DNA from: Hymenobacter sp. ISL-91
Lineage (GTDB): Bacteria; Bacteroidota; Bacteroidia; Cytophagales; Hymenobacteraceae
NCBI RefSeq assembly: GCF_018613725.1
Contig: NZ_JAGGPS010000016.1
Location: 35,157 to 99,156, forward strand
Direction of reading: 5' to 3'
Length of the DNA: 64,000 nucleotides
The translations under genes were made by a program, and so were the position numbers. A model generated the notes under the pieces. The model saw nothing but the letters and a program-made list of their open reading frames with translations, was not told the DNA's origin and searched no databases. How positions within the stretch are numbered: position 1 is the stretch's first letter; each line of letters begins with the position of its first letter. Shown here one piece after another: positions 31,802 to 39,586 of the stretch.

Positions 31802-34210
31802 ATGAATCGTACCATCAAGAAAGTAGCCGTACTGGGCTCCGGGGTGATGGGCTCGCGCATTGCGTGCCACTTCGCCAACATCGGCGTGCAGGTGCTGCTA
31901 CTCGACATTGCGCCGAAGGAGCTGCTACCCGCTGAGGAGGCTAAGGGCCTCAAGCTCGACTCGCCGGCCGTGAAGAACCGCCTCGTGAACAGCGCCCTGG
32001 AGGCTACCGTGAAGGCCAACCCTTCGCCGCTCTACCGCAAGGCCGACGTGAGCCGCATCAAAACCGGCAACTTCGATGATAACCTCAAGGATATTGCCGG
32101 CTGCGACTGGACGATTGAGGTAGTGGTGGAACGGCTCGACATCAAGCAGAGCCTGTTCGAGCGCGTGGAGCAGTTCCGCAAGCCCGGCACCCTGATTACG
32201 AGCAACACCTCGGGCATCCCGATTCATATGATGACCGAAGGCCGCTCCGACGATTTCAAGAAGCACTTCTGCGGTACGCACTTCTTCAACCCGCCCCGCT
32301 ACCTGAAGCTACTCGAAATCATCCCAACCCCCGACACAGACAAGGATGTGGTGGATTTTCTGATGCATTACGGCGACCTATACCTGGGCAAAACCACCGT
32401 TTTGGCCAAGGATACGCCCGCGTTCATTGCCAACCGCGTGGGCGTGTTTGCCATCATGGATGTGCTCCAGGTGATGCAGGAACTGGGTTTGTCGGTGGAG
32501 GAAGTGGACAAGCTGACCGGTCCGGTTATCGGCCACGCCAAGTCGGCCACCTTCCGGACTTCCGATGTGGTGGGCCTCGATACACTGATGAACGTGGCCA
32601 ACGGCCTCGCCCAGAACCTGCCCAACGACGAAGCCAAAGCCGTATTTGCGCTACCCGACTATCTGAAAAAGATGGGCGAGAACAAGTGGCTGGGCGACAA
32701 AACCGGCCAGGGCTTCTACAAGAAAACCAAGGACGACAAGGGCAAAACCGCCATTCTGGCCCTCGACCTGAACACGCTCGAGTACAAAGCCAGCCAGAAA
32801 ATCAAGTTTGCGACTCTCGAAAGCACCAAGCCCATCGAGAAGCTGGCCGACCGTTTCAAGGTACTGGTAGCTGGCAAGGATAAGGCCGGTGACTTTTACC
32901 GCAAAACCTTCGCGGGCCTGTTTGCCTATGTGAGCAACCGGATTCCCGAAATCACCGATGCCCTCTACAAGATTGACGACGCTCTGCGCGCCGGCTTCGG
33001 CTGGGACATGGGCCCCTTTGAAACCTGGGATGCTTTAGGCGTGCAGAAGGGCTTGGAACTGGCCAAGGCCGAAGGAAAAACGGTAGCGCCCTGGGTAGAG
33101 GAAATGCTGGCCGCCGGCCACGAAACCTTTTATAAGGTGAATGAGGCGGGCGTAAAGCAGTTCTACGACATCGATAGCAAGAGCTATCAGGCCATTCCGG
33201 GCGTCGAGAACTTCATCATCCTCGACAACCTGCGCGCTACCGGCAAAGTGCTCTGGAAGAACGCCGGTGCTTCGGTGCTTGACCTCGGCGACGGTATCCT
33301 GAACGTGGAGTTCCACAGCAAGATGAACGCGCTGGGTTCCGACGTAATTCAGGGTTTGCTGAAGGGCGTGGAGCTGGCCGAAAAGGACTTCCGCGGCCTC
33401 GTGGTGGGCAACGACGCGCCGAACTTCTCGGCTGGCGCCAACTTGGGCCTCGTGTACATGTTCGCCCTCGACCAGGAGTATGACGAGTTGAACCTGATGA
33501 TTGCCCAGTTCCAGCAGGCCATGATGCGGATGCGCTACAGCAGCATTCCGGTGGTAAGCGCGCCCCACGGCTTGGCCCTGGGCGGTGGCTGCGAACTGAA
33601 CCTACACGCCGACCGCGTAGTGGCGGCGGCCGAAACATATATGGGCCTCGTGGAATTCGGCGTGGGCCTGATTCCGGCCGGTGGCGGCACCAAGGAAATG
33701 ACCCTGCGCACCGCCCTCAAATACGAGGAAGGTGAGCCCGAATACAACCTGCTCCGCAACACGTTCATGACGGTGAGCACGGCCAAGGTGTCCACCTCGG
33801 CTGCCGAAGCCTTCGACCTGGGCTTCATGCGCCCCGGCGACGAAGTAGTGGTGAATTCCAACCGCGTGATTGCTCAGGCCAAGGCGGCCGCCATTGAGCT
33901 GGCTGATGCCGGCTACACCCAGCCGGTGCAGAAAACCAACATCAAGGTGCACGGCAAAGGGGCGCTAGGCATGTTCATGACCGGCGTACACGCCATGCGC
34001 CAGGGCAACTACATCTCCGACCACGACGTGAAGATTGCCAACAAGCTGGCCTTCATCATGTGCGGCGGCGACCTGAGTGCGCCGACTGAAGTATCGGAGC
34101 AGTACCTGCTGGACCTGGAGCGCGAAGCCTTCCTGAGCCTCACCGGCGAGCGGAAAACACTGGAGCGTATTCAGAGCATCCTCACGACTGGCAAGCCGTT
34201 GCGTAACTAG
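31802..34210 (+). CDS. 3-hydroxyacyl-CoA dehydrogenase / enoyl-CoA hydratase fusion
   Basis: This 802-residue protein carries two beta-oxidation steps: hydration of enoyl-CoA and NAD-dependent oxidation of 3-hydroxyacyl-CoA. The dehydrogenase comes first (GSGVMGSRIACHFANIG NAD loop at residues 12-28, then the C-terminal dehydrogenase domain to about 430). The hydratase (crotonase) domain follows with VSAPHGLALGGGCELNLHAD and EFGVGLIPAGGGTKEM. This order is the reverse of E. coli FadB/FadJ, where hydratase comes first. The next core gene is the thiolase, separated by a small inserted gene. Confidence 0.92.
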   Translation: MNRTIKKVAVLGSGVMGSRIACHFANIGVQVLLLDIAPKELLPAEEAKGLKLDSPAVKNRLVNSALEATVKANPSPLYRKADVSRIKTGNFDDNLKDIAGCDWTIEVVVERLDIKQSLFERVEQFRKPGTLITSNTSGIPIHMMTEGRSDDFKKHFCGTHFFNPPRYLKLLEIIPTPDTDKDVVDFLMHYGDLYLGKTTVLAKDTPAFIANRVGVFAIMDVLQVMQELGLSVEEVDKLTGPVIGHAKSATFRTSDVVGLDTLMNVANGLAQNLPNDEAKAVFALPDYLKKMGENKWLGDKTGQGFYKKTKDDKGKTAILALDLNTLEYKASQKIKFATLESTKPIEKLADRFKVLVAGKDKAGDFYRKTFAGLFAYVSNRIPEITDALYKIDDALRAGFGWDMGPFETWDALGVQKGLELAKAEGKTVAPWVEEMLAAGHETFYKVNEAGVKQFYDIDSKSYQAIPGVENFIILDNLRATGKVLWKNAGASVLDLGDGILNVEFHSKMNALGSDVIQGLLKGVELAEKDFRGLVVGNDAPNFSAGANLGLVYMFALDQEYDELNLMIAQFQQAMMRMRYSSIPVVSAPHGLALGGGCELNLHADRVVAAAETYMGLVEFGVGLIPAGGGTKEMTLRTALKYEEGEPEYNLLRNTFMTVSTAKVSTSAAEAFDLGFMRPGDEVVVNSNRVIAQAKAAAIELADAGYTQPVQKTNIKVHGKGALGMFMTGVHAMRQGNYISDHDVKIANKLAFIMCGGDLSAPTEVSEQYLLDLEREAFLSLTGERKTLERIQSILTTGKPLRN

Positions 34211-34654
34211 TATTGAGTGGTTGGTATTGAGTATTGAGACTTTCGTGCCATGCACCAATATAAAGAGCTAAAGGTGTGGCAGAAGGCAATGAGCATTACG
34301 AAGCTTACCTATAAGCTCTGCGAGGGTTTTCCCGATAATGAGCGGTACGGTTTAGTTTCACAGATGCGGCGGGCGGCAGTTTCAATGCCCTCCAACATTG
34401 CGGAAGGCGCCGGCCGGAACTCAAAGCTCGAATTCCGGCAGTTTCTGGCAATAGCCAATGGGTCGGCATACGAACTGGAAACCCAGTTGCTGCTCGCCAA
34501 CTCATTTGGTTATATCTCGGCCGAAAGTCTCAATACCATTTCCATCGAACTCACCGAATTGCAGAAAATGCTGTTTGGCTTGCAAAAGTCTCTGATTGAA
34601 AAGCAGTAGCGCTGGAACAGCATCTAACTACTCACTTCTCACTACTCAATACTA
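34208..34654. repeat. Short inverted repeats bounding the four-helix-bundle gene
   Basis: TAGTATTGAGTGGT (34208-34221) and ACTACTCAATACTA (34641-34654) are complementary at 13 of 14 positions. They bracket a 447-bp segment containing only the four-helix-bundle gene. The left repeat includes the stop codon of the upstream gene; the right one ends 4 bases before the thiolase ATG. Additional partial TATTGAG units are present on the left. Confidence 0.7.
34250..34609 (+). CDS. Four-helix-bundle protein (23S rRNA intervening-sequence family)
   Basis: This 119-residue protein shows the family signature: YKELKVWQKAMSITKLTYKL, ERYGLVSQMRRAAVSMPSNI and AEGAGRNSKLEFRQFLAIAN. The family includes proteins encoded in 23S rRNA intervening sequences and the Avd proteins of diversity-generating retroelements; most members have no known function. 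There is no reverse transcriptase or variable repeat nearby, so an Avd role is not supported. It sits between two beta-oxidation genes and is flanked by short inverted repeats, suggesting an inserted cassette. Confidence 0.9.
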   Translation: MHQYKELKVWQKAMSITKLTYKLCEGFPDNERYGLVSQMRRAAVSMPSNIAEGAGRNSKLEFRQFLAIANGSAYELETQLLLANSFGYISAESLNTISIELTELQKMLFGLQKSLIEKQ

Positions 34655-34658
34655 AGAA

Positions 34659-35837
34659 ATGAACGCATATATCGTAGCAGGTTACCGCACGGCCGTGGGC
34701 AAAGCCACCCGCGGCGGTTTCCGCTTCACCCGCCCCGACGACCTGGCCGCCGACGTTATCAAGCACCTTGTGGCCTCGGTGCCCGCCCTCGACCCTACGC
34801 GCATTGATGATGTGATTGTAGGTAACGCCGTGCCGGAAGCCGAGCAGGGCCTGCAAATGGGCCGCCTGATTTCGCTGTTGGCCCTGCCCATGAACGTGTC
34901 GGGCCTCATCGTAAACCGCTACTGCGGCTCGGGCGTGGAAACCATTGCCATGGCCACCGGCAAAATTGCCGCCGGCATGGCCGACTGCATTGTGGCCGGC
35001 GGCACCGAGAGCATGAGCATGGTGCCCACCGTGGGTTGGAAAACGGTGCCTAACTACAACCTGGCCCAGAAACACCCCGACTACTACCTCGGCATGGGCC
35101 TGACCGCCGAAGCCGTAGCCCAAGACTACAAGGTGTCGCGCGAAGACCAGGACCAGTTCTCTTACAACTCCCACCAGAAGGCCATCAAGGCCATTCAGGA
35201 GGGCAAGTTCAAGGAGCAGATTGTGCCTATCACAGTCAATGAAACCTACCTCGACCAATCCACCGGTAAGAAGAAAACCCGCTCCTACGTAGTGGACACC
35301 GACGAAGGCCCCCGCGCCGATACATCGTTGGAGGTGCTGGGCAAGCTGCGGCCGGTATTTGCGGCCAACGGCTCGGTAACGGCTGGTAACTCGTCGCAGA
35401 CGTCTGACGGTGCCGCCTTTGTTATCGTGATGTCGGAGCGCATGGTGAAGGAGCTGAACCTGGAGCCGATTGCCCGCATGGTAACCTACGCCACCGAGGG
35501 CATCGACCCGCGCATTATGGGCATGGGCCCCGTGAAGGCCATTCCGAAGGCGCTGAAGCAGGCCGGCATGAAGCTGCAGGACATCGACCTGTTCGAGCTG
35601 AATGAGGCTTTCGCTTCGCAGAGCCTGGCCGTGATGCGCGAGCTGGAAATGGACCAGAGCAAGGTGAACGTGAACGGCGGCGCTATTGCCCTTGGCCACC
35701 CACTCGGCTGCTCCGGCGCCAAACTCAGCATCCAGCTGTTCCATGAACTGCGGGCCCAAAACAAGAAGTACGGTATGGTAACCGCCTGCGTAGGCGGTGG
35801 CCAGGGCGTAGCCGGCATCTACGAGCTACTGAAATAG
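34659..35837 (+). CDS. fadA: Acetyl-CoA C-acyltransferase (3-ketoacyl-CoA thiolase)
   Basis: Thiolase cleaves 3-ketoacyl-CoA with CoA in the last step of each beta-oxidation cycle. The 392 residues show the nucleophile in [14 protein letters not shown] (Cys 89), the histidine in [16 protein letters not shown] and the second cysteine in [10 protein letters not shown]. All are intact. It is downstream of the fused dehydrogenase/hydratase gene and followed by a terminator, then acyl-CoA dehydrogenase; all three form one pathway. FadA versus other thiolases cannot be settled, but pathway context favours degradation. Confidence 0.93.
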   Translation: MNAYIVAGYRTAVGKATRGGFRFTRPDDLAADVIKHLVASVPALDPTRIDDVIVGNAVPEAEQGLQMGRLISLLALPMNVSGLIVNRYCGSGVETIAMATGKIAAGMADCIVAGGTESMSMVPTVGWKTVPNYNLAQKHPDYYLGMGLTAEAVAQDYKVSREDQDQFSYNSHQKAIKAIQEGKFKEQIVPITVNETYLDQSTGKKKTRSYVVDTDEGPRADTSLEVLGKLRPVFAANGSVTAGNSSQTSDGAAFVIVMSERMVKELNLEPIARMVTYATEGIDPRIMGMGPVKAIPKALKQAGMKLQDIDLFELNEAFASQSLAVMRELEMDQSKVNVNGGAIALGHPLGCSGAKLSIQLFHELRAQNKKYGMVTACVGGGQGVAGIYELLK

Positions 35838-35883
35838 CGCTTACAGCCCGCCGTCTATCTGCGAAGGATAACCGGCAATTTTG

Positions 35884-35916
35884 AAAACCCCGGAAGGTAT
35901 TTCGGGGTTCTCTTTT
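35884..35916 (+). terminator. Rho-independent terminator after fadA
   Basis: AAAACCCCGGAA pairs with TTCGGGGTT (one G-T pair), 6-base loop, followed by CTCTTTT. Confidence 0.75.
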
Positions 35917-35929
35917 CACAAAGTACTCG

Positions 35930-35957
35930 GCAAGCATAACAAATTTTGTTATCTTGC
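35930..35957 (+). promoter_or_regulatory. Perfect 17-bp palindrome before acyl-CoA dehydrogenase
   Basis: ATAACAAATTTTGTTAT (35936-35952) is a perfect palindrome around one central T, framed by GCAAG and CTTGC. GCAAGCATAACA (35930-35941) is identical to the sequence before marR. A TATCTTGC at 35950-35957 may be the -7 box, so a bound regulator would block it. Confidence 0.55.
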
Positions 35958-36047
35958 GCTACGAGTAACGGCCCGCCGCCTTACCCTGAGTAGTAGGCAA
36001 GCCGAACAGTTTTTCTCTCGATTTCCCACTTCAAATCTCACACTATC

Positions 36048-37835
36048 ATGGAAGTAGCTAACCAGCTTGTAAAAGGCGGCGAGTTTATCATCAAGGAAAC
36101 CGACGCTCAGGATGTGTTTACGCCCGCCGATTTTTCGGAGGAGCAGAACATGATGCACCAGACAGCCCTCGACTTCGTGGAGAAGGAGGTGTCGCCGCTA
36201 CTTGACCGCCTCGATAACCACGAAGAAGGCCTCATGCGCGGCCTGATGGAAAAGGCCGGCGAGCTGGGTCTGTTCGGCGTGAGCGTACCCGAGCAGTTCG
36301 GCGGCCTCGACATGGACTTTCCTACCTCGCTGCGGGTAACCGAAGGCGTGGGCGGTGGCCACTCGTTCCCGGTAGCCTTTGCGGCCCACACGGGTATTGC
36401 CATGTTGCCTATTCTGTACTTCGGCAACGACGAGCAGAAAGCCAAGTACTTGCCCGGTCTCACCAATGGCGAGCTGATGGGCGCGTATTGCCTCACCGAG
36501 CCCGGCTCGGGCTCCGACGCGCTGGGTGCTAAAACCAAGGCCATGCCGACGGAAGACGGCGAGCATTACGTGCTCAACGGCCAGAAAATGTGGATTACCA
36601 ACGGTGGTTTCGCCGACGTATTCATCGTGTTTGCGCAAGTTGACGGCGACAAGTTCACCGGTTTTATTGTCGACAAGGAAACCCCCGGCCTGACCCTCGG
36701 CAACGAAGAGCACAAGATGGGCATCAAGGGGTCCTCGACTCGCCAGGTATTCCTTTCCGACGCTAAAGTGCCGAAATCGGCCGTGCTGGGCGAGATTGGC
36801 AAGGGCCACCTGATTGCCTTCAATATCCTTAATATCGGCCGCATTAAGCTGGCTGCTGCCTGCCTGGGCGCCACCAAAATGTGCGCCACCCAGAGCGTGC
36901 GCTACGCCAACGAGCGGGTGCAGTTCAAGCTGCCCATCAGCAAGTTCGGCGCCATCAAGTTCAAGCTGGCCCAGCAGGCTATCCGGATTTATGCCGTCGA
37001 GTCGGCTATTTACCGGGCTGGCATGGACATCTTCCGTATGGAGCAGGAACTGCTGGCCAAAGGCCAGAGCCACAACGAAGCCCTGCTCGGTGCCGCCCGC
37101 GAGTTTGCCGTGGAGTGCGCCATTCTGAAAGTAGAGGGTTCGGAAGTGCTCGACTACGTGGTGGACGAAGGCGTGCAGATTTACGGCGGCTACGGCTTCT
37201 CGGCCGATTACCCCATGGACCGCGCCTACCGGGATTCGCGCATCAACCGCATCTTCGAGGGCACGAACGAAATCAACCGCATGCTGGCCGTTGATATGAT
37301 TCTGAAGAAGGCGATGAAGGGCGAGCTGGATCTGATGGGCCCCGCCCAGGCCGTGCAGCAGGAGCTGATGGCCATTCCGGATTTCAACCTGGAAGAAGAA
37401 ACCGGCCTGTTTGCTGCTGAGAAAAAGACCATTGCCAAGCTCAAGAAGGCTATTCTGATGGTGGCCGGCACGGCGGTACAGAAGTACATGAACTCGCTCG
37501 CCAAAGAGCAGGAAGTACTGATGAACATTGCCGACATGGCCATCAAGGTGTACACTGCCGAAAGCACCCTGCTGCGCGTGGAGAAGGAAGCCGCCGCCAA
37601 AGGCGAAGACGAACTGTCGACCCAAATAGACATTGCCCGCGTGTACCTCTACGACACCGTAGACCAGGTGAACAAGGCCGGCAAGGATGCCATTGGCACC
37701 ATGACTGAGGGCGACGAGCAGCGTTTGCTGGCCATGGGCCTCAAGCGCTTCACCAAGGCCGATCTGTTCAATGCCAAAGAAGCCCGCCGCCGCATTGCCG
37801 ACAAGCTGATTGCCGCCAACGAGTACGTTTACTAA
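36048..37835 (+). CDS. Acyl-CoA dehydrogenase
   Basis: This flavoenzyme introduces the trans-2 double bond in acyl-CoA. At 595 residues it is longer than a typical 380-residue ACAD: the N-terminal, middle and flavin-binding domains (TALDFVEKEVSPLLDRLDN, AYCLTEPGSGSDALGAKTKA) are followed by the catalytic Glu in RIFEGTNEINRM (near residue 404) and a C-terminal extra domain of about 180 residues, as in the VLCAD-like group. It has its own palindrome-containing promoter region and is downstream of the terminator after fadA. Long-chain substrates are likely, by family. Confidence 0.92.
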   Translation: MEVANQLVKGGEFIIKETDAQDVFTPADFSEEQNMMHQTALDFVEKEVSPLLDRLDNHEEGLMRGLMEKAGELGLFGVSVPEQFGGLDMDFPTSLRVTEGVGGGHSFPVAFAAHTGIAMLPILYFGNDEQKAKYLPGLTNGELMGAYCLTEPGSGSDALGAKTKAMPTEDGEHYVLNGQKMWITNGGFADVFIVFAQVDGDKFTGFIVDKETPGLTLGNEEHKMGIKGSSTRQVFLSDAKVPKSAVLGEIGKGHLIAFNILNIGRIKLAAACLGATKMCATQSVRYANERVQFKLPISKFGAIKFKLAQQAIRIYAVESAIYRAGMDIFRMEQELLAKGQSHNEALLGAAREFAVECAILKVEGSEVLDYVVDEGVQIYGGYGFSADYPMDRAYRDSRINRIFEGTNEINRMLAVDMILKKAMKGELDLMGPAQAVQQELMAIPDFNLEEETGLFAAEKKTIAKLKKAILMVAGTAVQKYMNSLAKEQEVLMNIADMAIKVYTAESTLLRVEKEAAAKGEDELSTQIDIARVYLYDTVDQVNKAGKDAIGTMTEGDEQRLLAMGLKRFTKADLFNAKEARRRIADKLIAANEYVY

Positions 37836-37903
37836 AACCACGGATTATTAGGGCACTACCACGGGCTCCAGAGCCTGTTCCCGTTCTTACTGGTTATTTC
37901 TCG

Positions 37904-37940
37904 AAACAGCCGCCCCCGATTGGGGGCGGCTGTTTCTTTT
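37904..37940 (+). terminator. Rho-independent terminator after acyl-CoA dehydrogenase
   Basis: A 14-bp stem (AAACAGCCGCCCCC and complement) with a GATT loop is followed by CTTTT. Confidence 0.88.
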
Positions 37941-38022
37941 GAGTAGCTTAACGGCCCCACACAACGCAACGGCGGCATCTGCCGTTTGCTGAGGTTACTA
38001 TCCCACCCATTTCTCCCAACTT

Positions 38023-39447
38023 ATGGCCAACGAACAAGCGAAGGGTAAGGCGTTTTACGACAGCGTCCTGCAGTTCTATGACCACGCGGCCAGCTTTTCG
38101 AAGCTGGCTCCCGGCATTATTGCCCAAATCCGAACCTGCAACAGCATCTACAAGGTAAACTTCCCGGTTGAAGTAGATGGGCAGGTGCAGGTATTTGAGG
38201 GCATTCGGGTGCAGCACAGCCACCACAAGCTGCCCAGCAAGGGCGGCATCCGGTACAGCATGCACGTCGATGAGGATGAGGTAATGGCCCTGGCTACGCT
38301 CATGACCTTTAAGTGCGCCCTTGTAGACGTACCCTTTGGGGGGGCCAAGGGGGGCGTGAAAATCAACCCGCGCACAACTTCCGTACAAACCCTGGAGCGC
38401 GTTACGCGCCGCTACGCCAGCGAGCTGATTAAGAAAAACCTGATTGGCCCCGGCATGGACGTGCCCGCGCCCGACTACGGCACCAGCGGCCGCGAAATGG
38501 CCTGGATTGCCGATACCTACATGACGTTCAAGTACGGCGACACCAATGCGCTGGGCTGCGTAACGGGCAAGCCCGTAGGCCAGGGCGGCATCCGGGGCCG
38601 GACCGAGGCAACCGGCCTGGGCGTGTTCTTCGGGCTGCGCGAAATGCTGCTCGATGAGGTGATGACCAAAAAGGTGGGCCTCACACCGGGTATTGAGGGC
38701 AAGCGAATTATTGTGCAGGGCCTGGGCAACGTGGGCTATCACGCCGCCAACTTCTGCCACAAAGCCGGCGCGCTTATTACCGGCATTGCCGAGCGCGAAG
38801 GCGGCATTTACAGCGAAAAGGGCCTGGATGTAGCCGCCGTGTTCAAGCACCGTGAGGAAACGGGTTCCATCCTGGGGTTCGAAGGGGCTAAGGACCTGGC
38901 AGACTCGCTGGAACTGCTGGAGTACGAGTGCGACGTGCTGCTGCCCGCGGCCCTGGAAAACCAGATCCATGAGGGCAACGCGGCCAAAATAAAAGCCAAA
39001 ATTATAGCCGAGGGCGCCAACGGCCCCACTACCCAACCCGCCGAAAAGATCCTGCTGGAGCGTGGTATCCTCATCCTGCCCGACCTCTACTTAAACGCCG
39101 GTGGCGTTACGGTATCGTACTTCGAGTGGCTGAAAAACCTGTCGAATGTGCGTTTTGGGCGCATGGGCAAGCGGGCCGAAGAAGGGGCCATGCGCCGCTT
39201 GGTAGCCACCATTGAGCGCACCACTGGCCGCACCGTTTCGGAAGAGGAGCGGCAGTCCATCATCCATGGGGCCGACGAAATCGACCTCGTACACTCGGGC
39301 CTCGAAGACACCATGATTACCGCCTATCAGTCCATCCGCAAGGTGATGGACGAAGTGCCCGGCATCACCGACATGCGCACGGCGGCCTTCTATACTGCCA
39401 TCGAGAAAATCGGCGTCAGCTACCAGTCGCTCGGTATCTTCCCGTAA
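38023..39447 (+). CDS. Glu/Leu/Phe/Val dehydrogenase (glutamate dehydrogenase)
   Basis: This 474-residue enzyme interconverts glutamate and 2-oxoglutarate with ammonia. The substrate domain has RVQHSHHKLPSKGGIRYSMH and the lysine-rich VPFGGAKGGVKINP with catalytic Lys; PAPDYGTSGREMAWIADTY carries the catalytic Asp; the nucleotide-binding loop is VQGLGNVGYHAANF. Length and motifs fit the NAD(P) hexameric class. It stands alone between two terminators, next to fatty-acid genes, so its link to them is only by position. Confidence 0.93.
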   Translation: MANEQAKGKAFYDSVLQFYDHAASFSKLAPGIIAQIRTCNSIYKVNFPVEVDGQVQVFEGIRVQHSHHKLPSKGGIRYSMHVDEDEVMALATLMTFKCALVDVPFGGAKGGVKINPRTTSVQTLERVTRRYASELIKKNLIGPGMDVPAPDYGTSGREMAWIADTYMTFKYGDTNALGCVTGKPVGQGGIRGRTEATGLGVFFGLREMLLDEVMTKKVGLTPGIEGKRIIVQGLGNVGYHAANFCHKAGALITGIAEREGGIYSEKGLDVAAVFKHREETGSILGFEGAKDLADSLELLEYECDVLLPAALENQIHEGNAAKIKAKIIAEGANGPTTQPAEKILLERGILILPDLYLNAGGVTVSYFEWLKNLSNVRFGRMGKRAEEGAMRRLVATIERTTGRTVSEEERQSIIHGADEIDLVHSGLEDTMITAYQSIRKVMDEVPGITDMRTAAFYTAIEKIGVSYQSLGIFP

Positions 39448-39451
39448 TCTT

Positions 39452-39499
39452 GTTAGCTGTTAGCTGTTAGCTGTTAGCTGTTAGCTGTTAGCTGTTAGC
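39452..39499 (+). repeat. Tandem GTTAGCT heptamer repeat
   Basis: Six full and one partial copy of GTTAGCT lie in tandem just after the glutamate dehydrogenase stop and before its terminator. A microsatellite of this kind can vary in length by slippage. Related TTAGCT units occur at 21574-21735. Confidence 0.95.
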
Positions 39500-39501
39500 G
39501 A

Positions 39502-39545
39502 AAAGCGCCCCTCCCCACATGTATGGGGGAGGGGCGCTTTCGTTT
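39502..39545 (+). terminator. Rho-independent terminator after glutamate dehydrogenase
   Basis: AAAGCGCCCCTCCCC pairs with GGGGAGGGGCGCTTT across a 9-base loop, with T after the stem on the plus side and AAAA before it. It can serve the converging minus-strand gene as well. Confidence 0.85.
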
Positions 39546-39586
39546 CCGGCCACAAAATCCGGGCGTTTCGTTACAGTCTCTGGTCC

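Noticed and set aside
34250..34609. Diversity-generating retroelement accessory gene (Avd)
   Set aside because: No reverse transcriptase, template repeat or variable repeat was seen near it; only the fold family matches.
34632..35759. 375-codon open frame antisense to thiolase
   Set aside because: Shadow of fadA; composition and lack of motifs give no support.
36198..37841. 547-codon open frame antisense to acyl-CoA dehydrogenase
   Set aside because: It is the opposite strand of a clearly conserved gene, with a His/Gly/Val-rich composition typical of a shadow frame in GC-rich DNA; no domain motifs.
37948..39036. 362-codon open frame antisense to glutamate dehydrogenase
   Set aside because: Shadow frame; it runs through the gene's conserved coding sequence and its terminator has no link.
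39452..39499. CRISPR-like repeat
   Set aside because: The unit is 7 bases without spacers and there are no cas genes; it is a simple tandem repeat.
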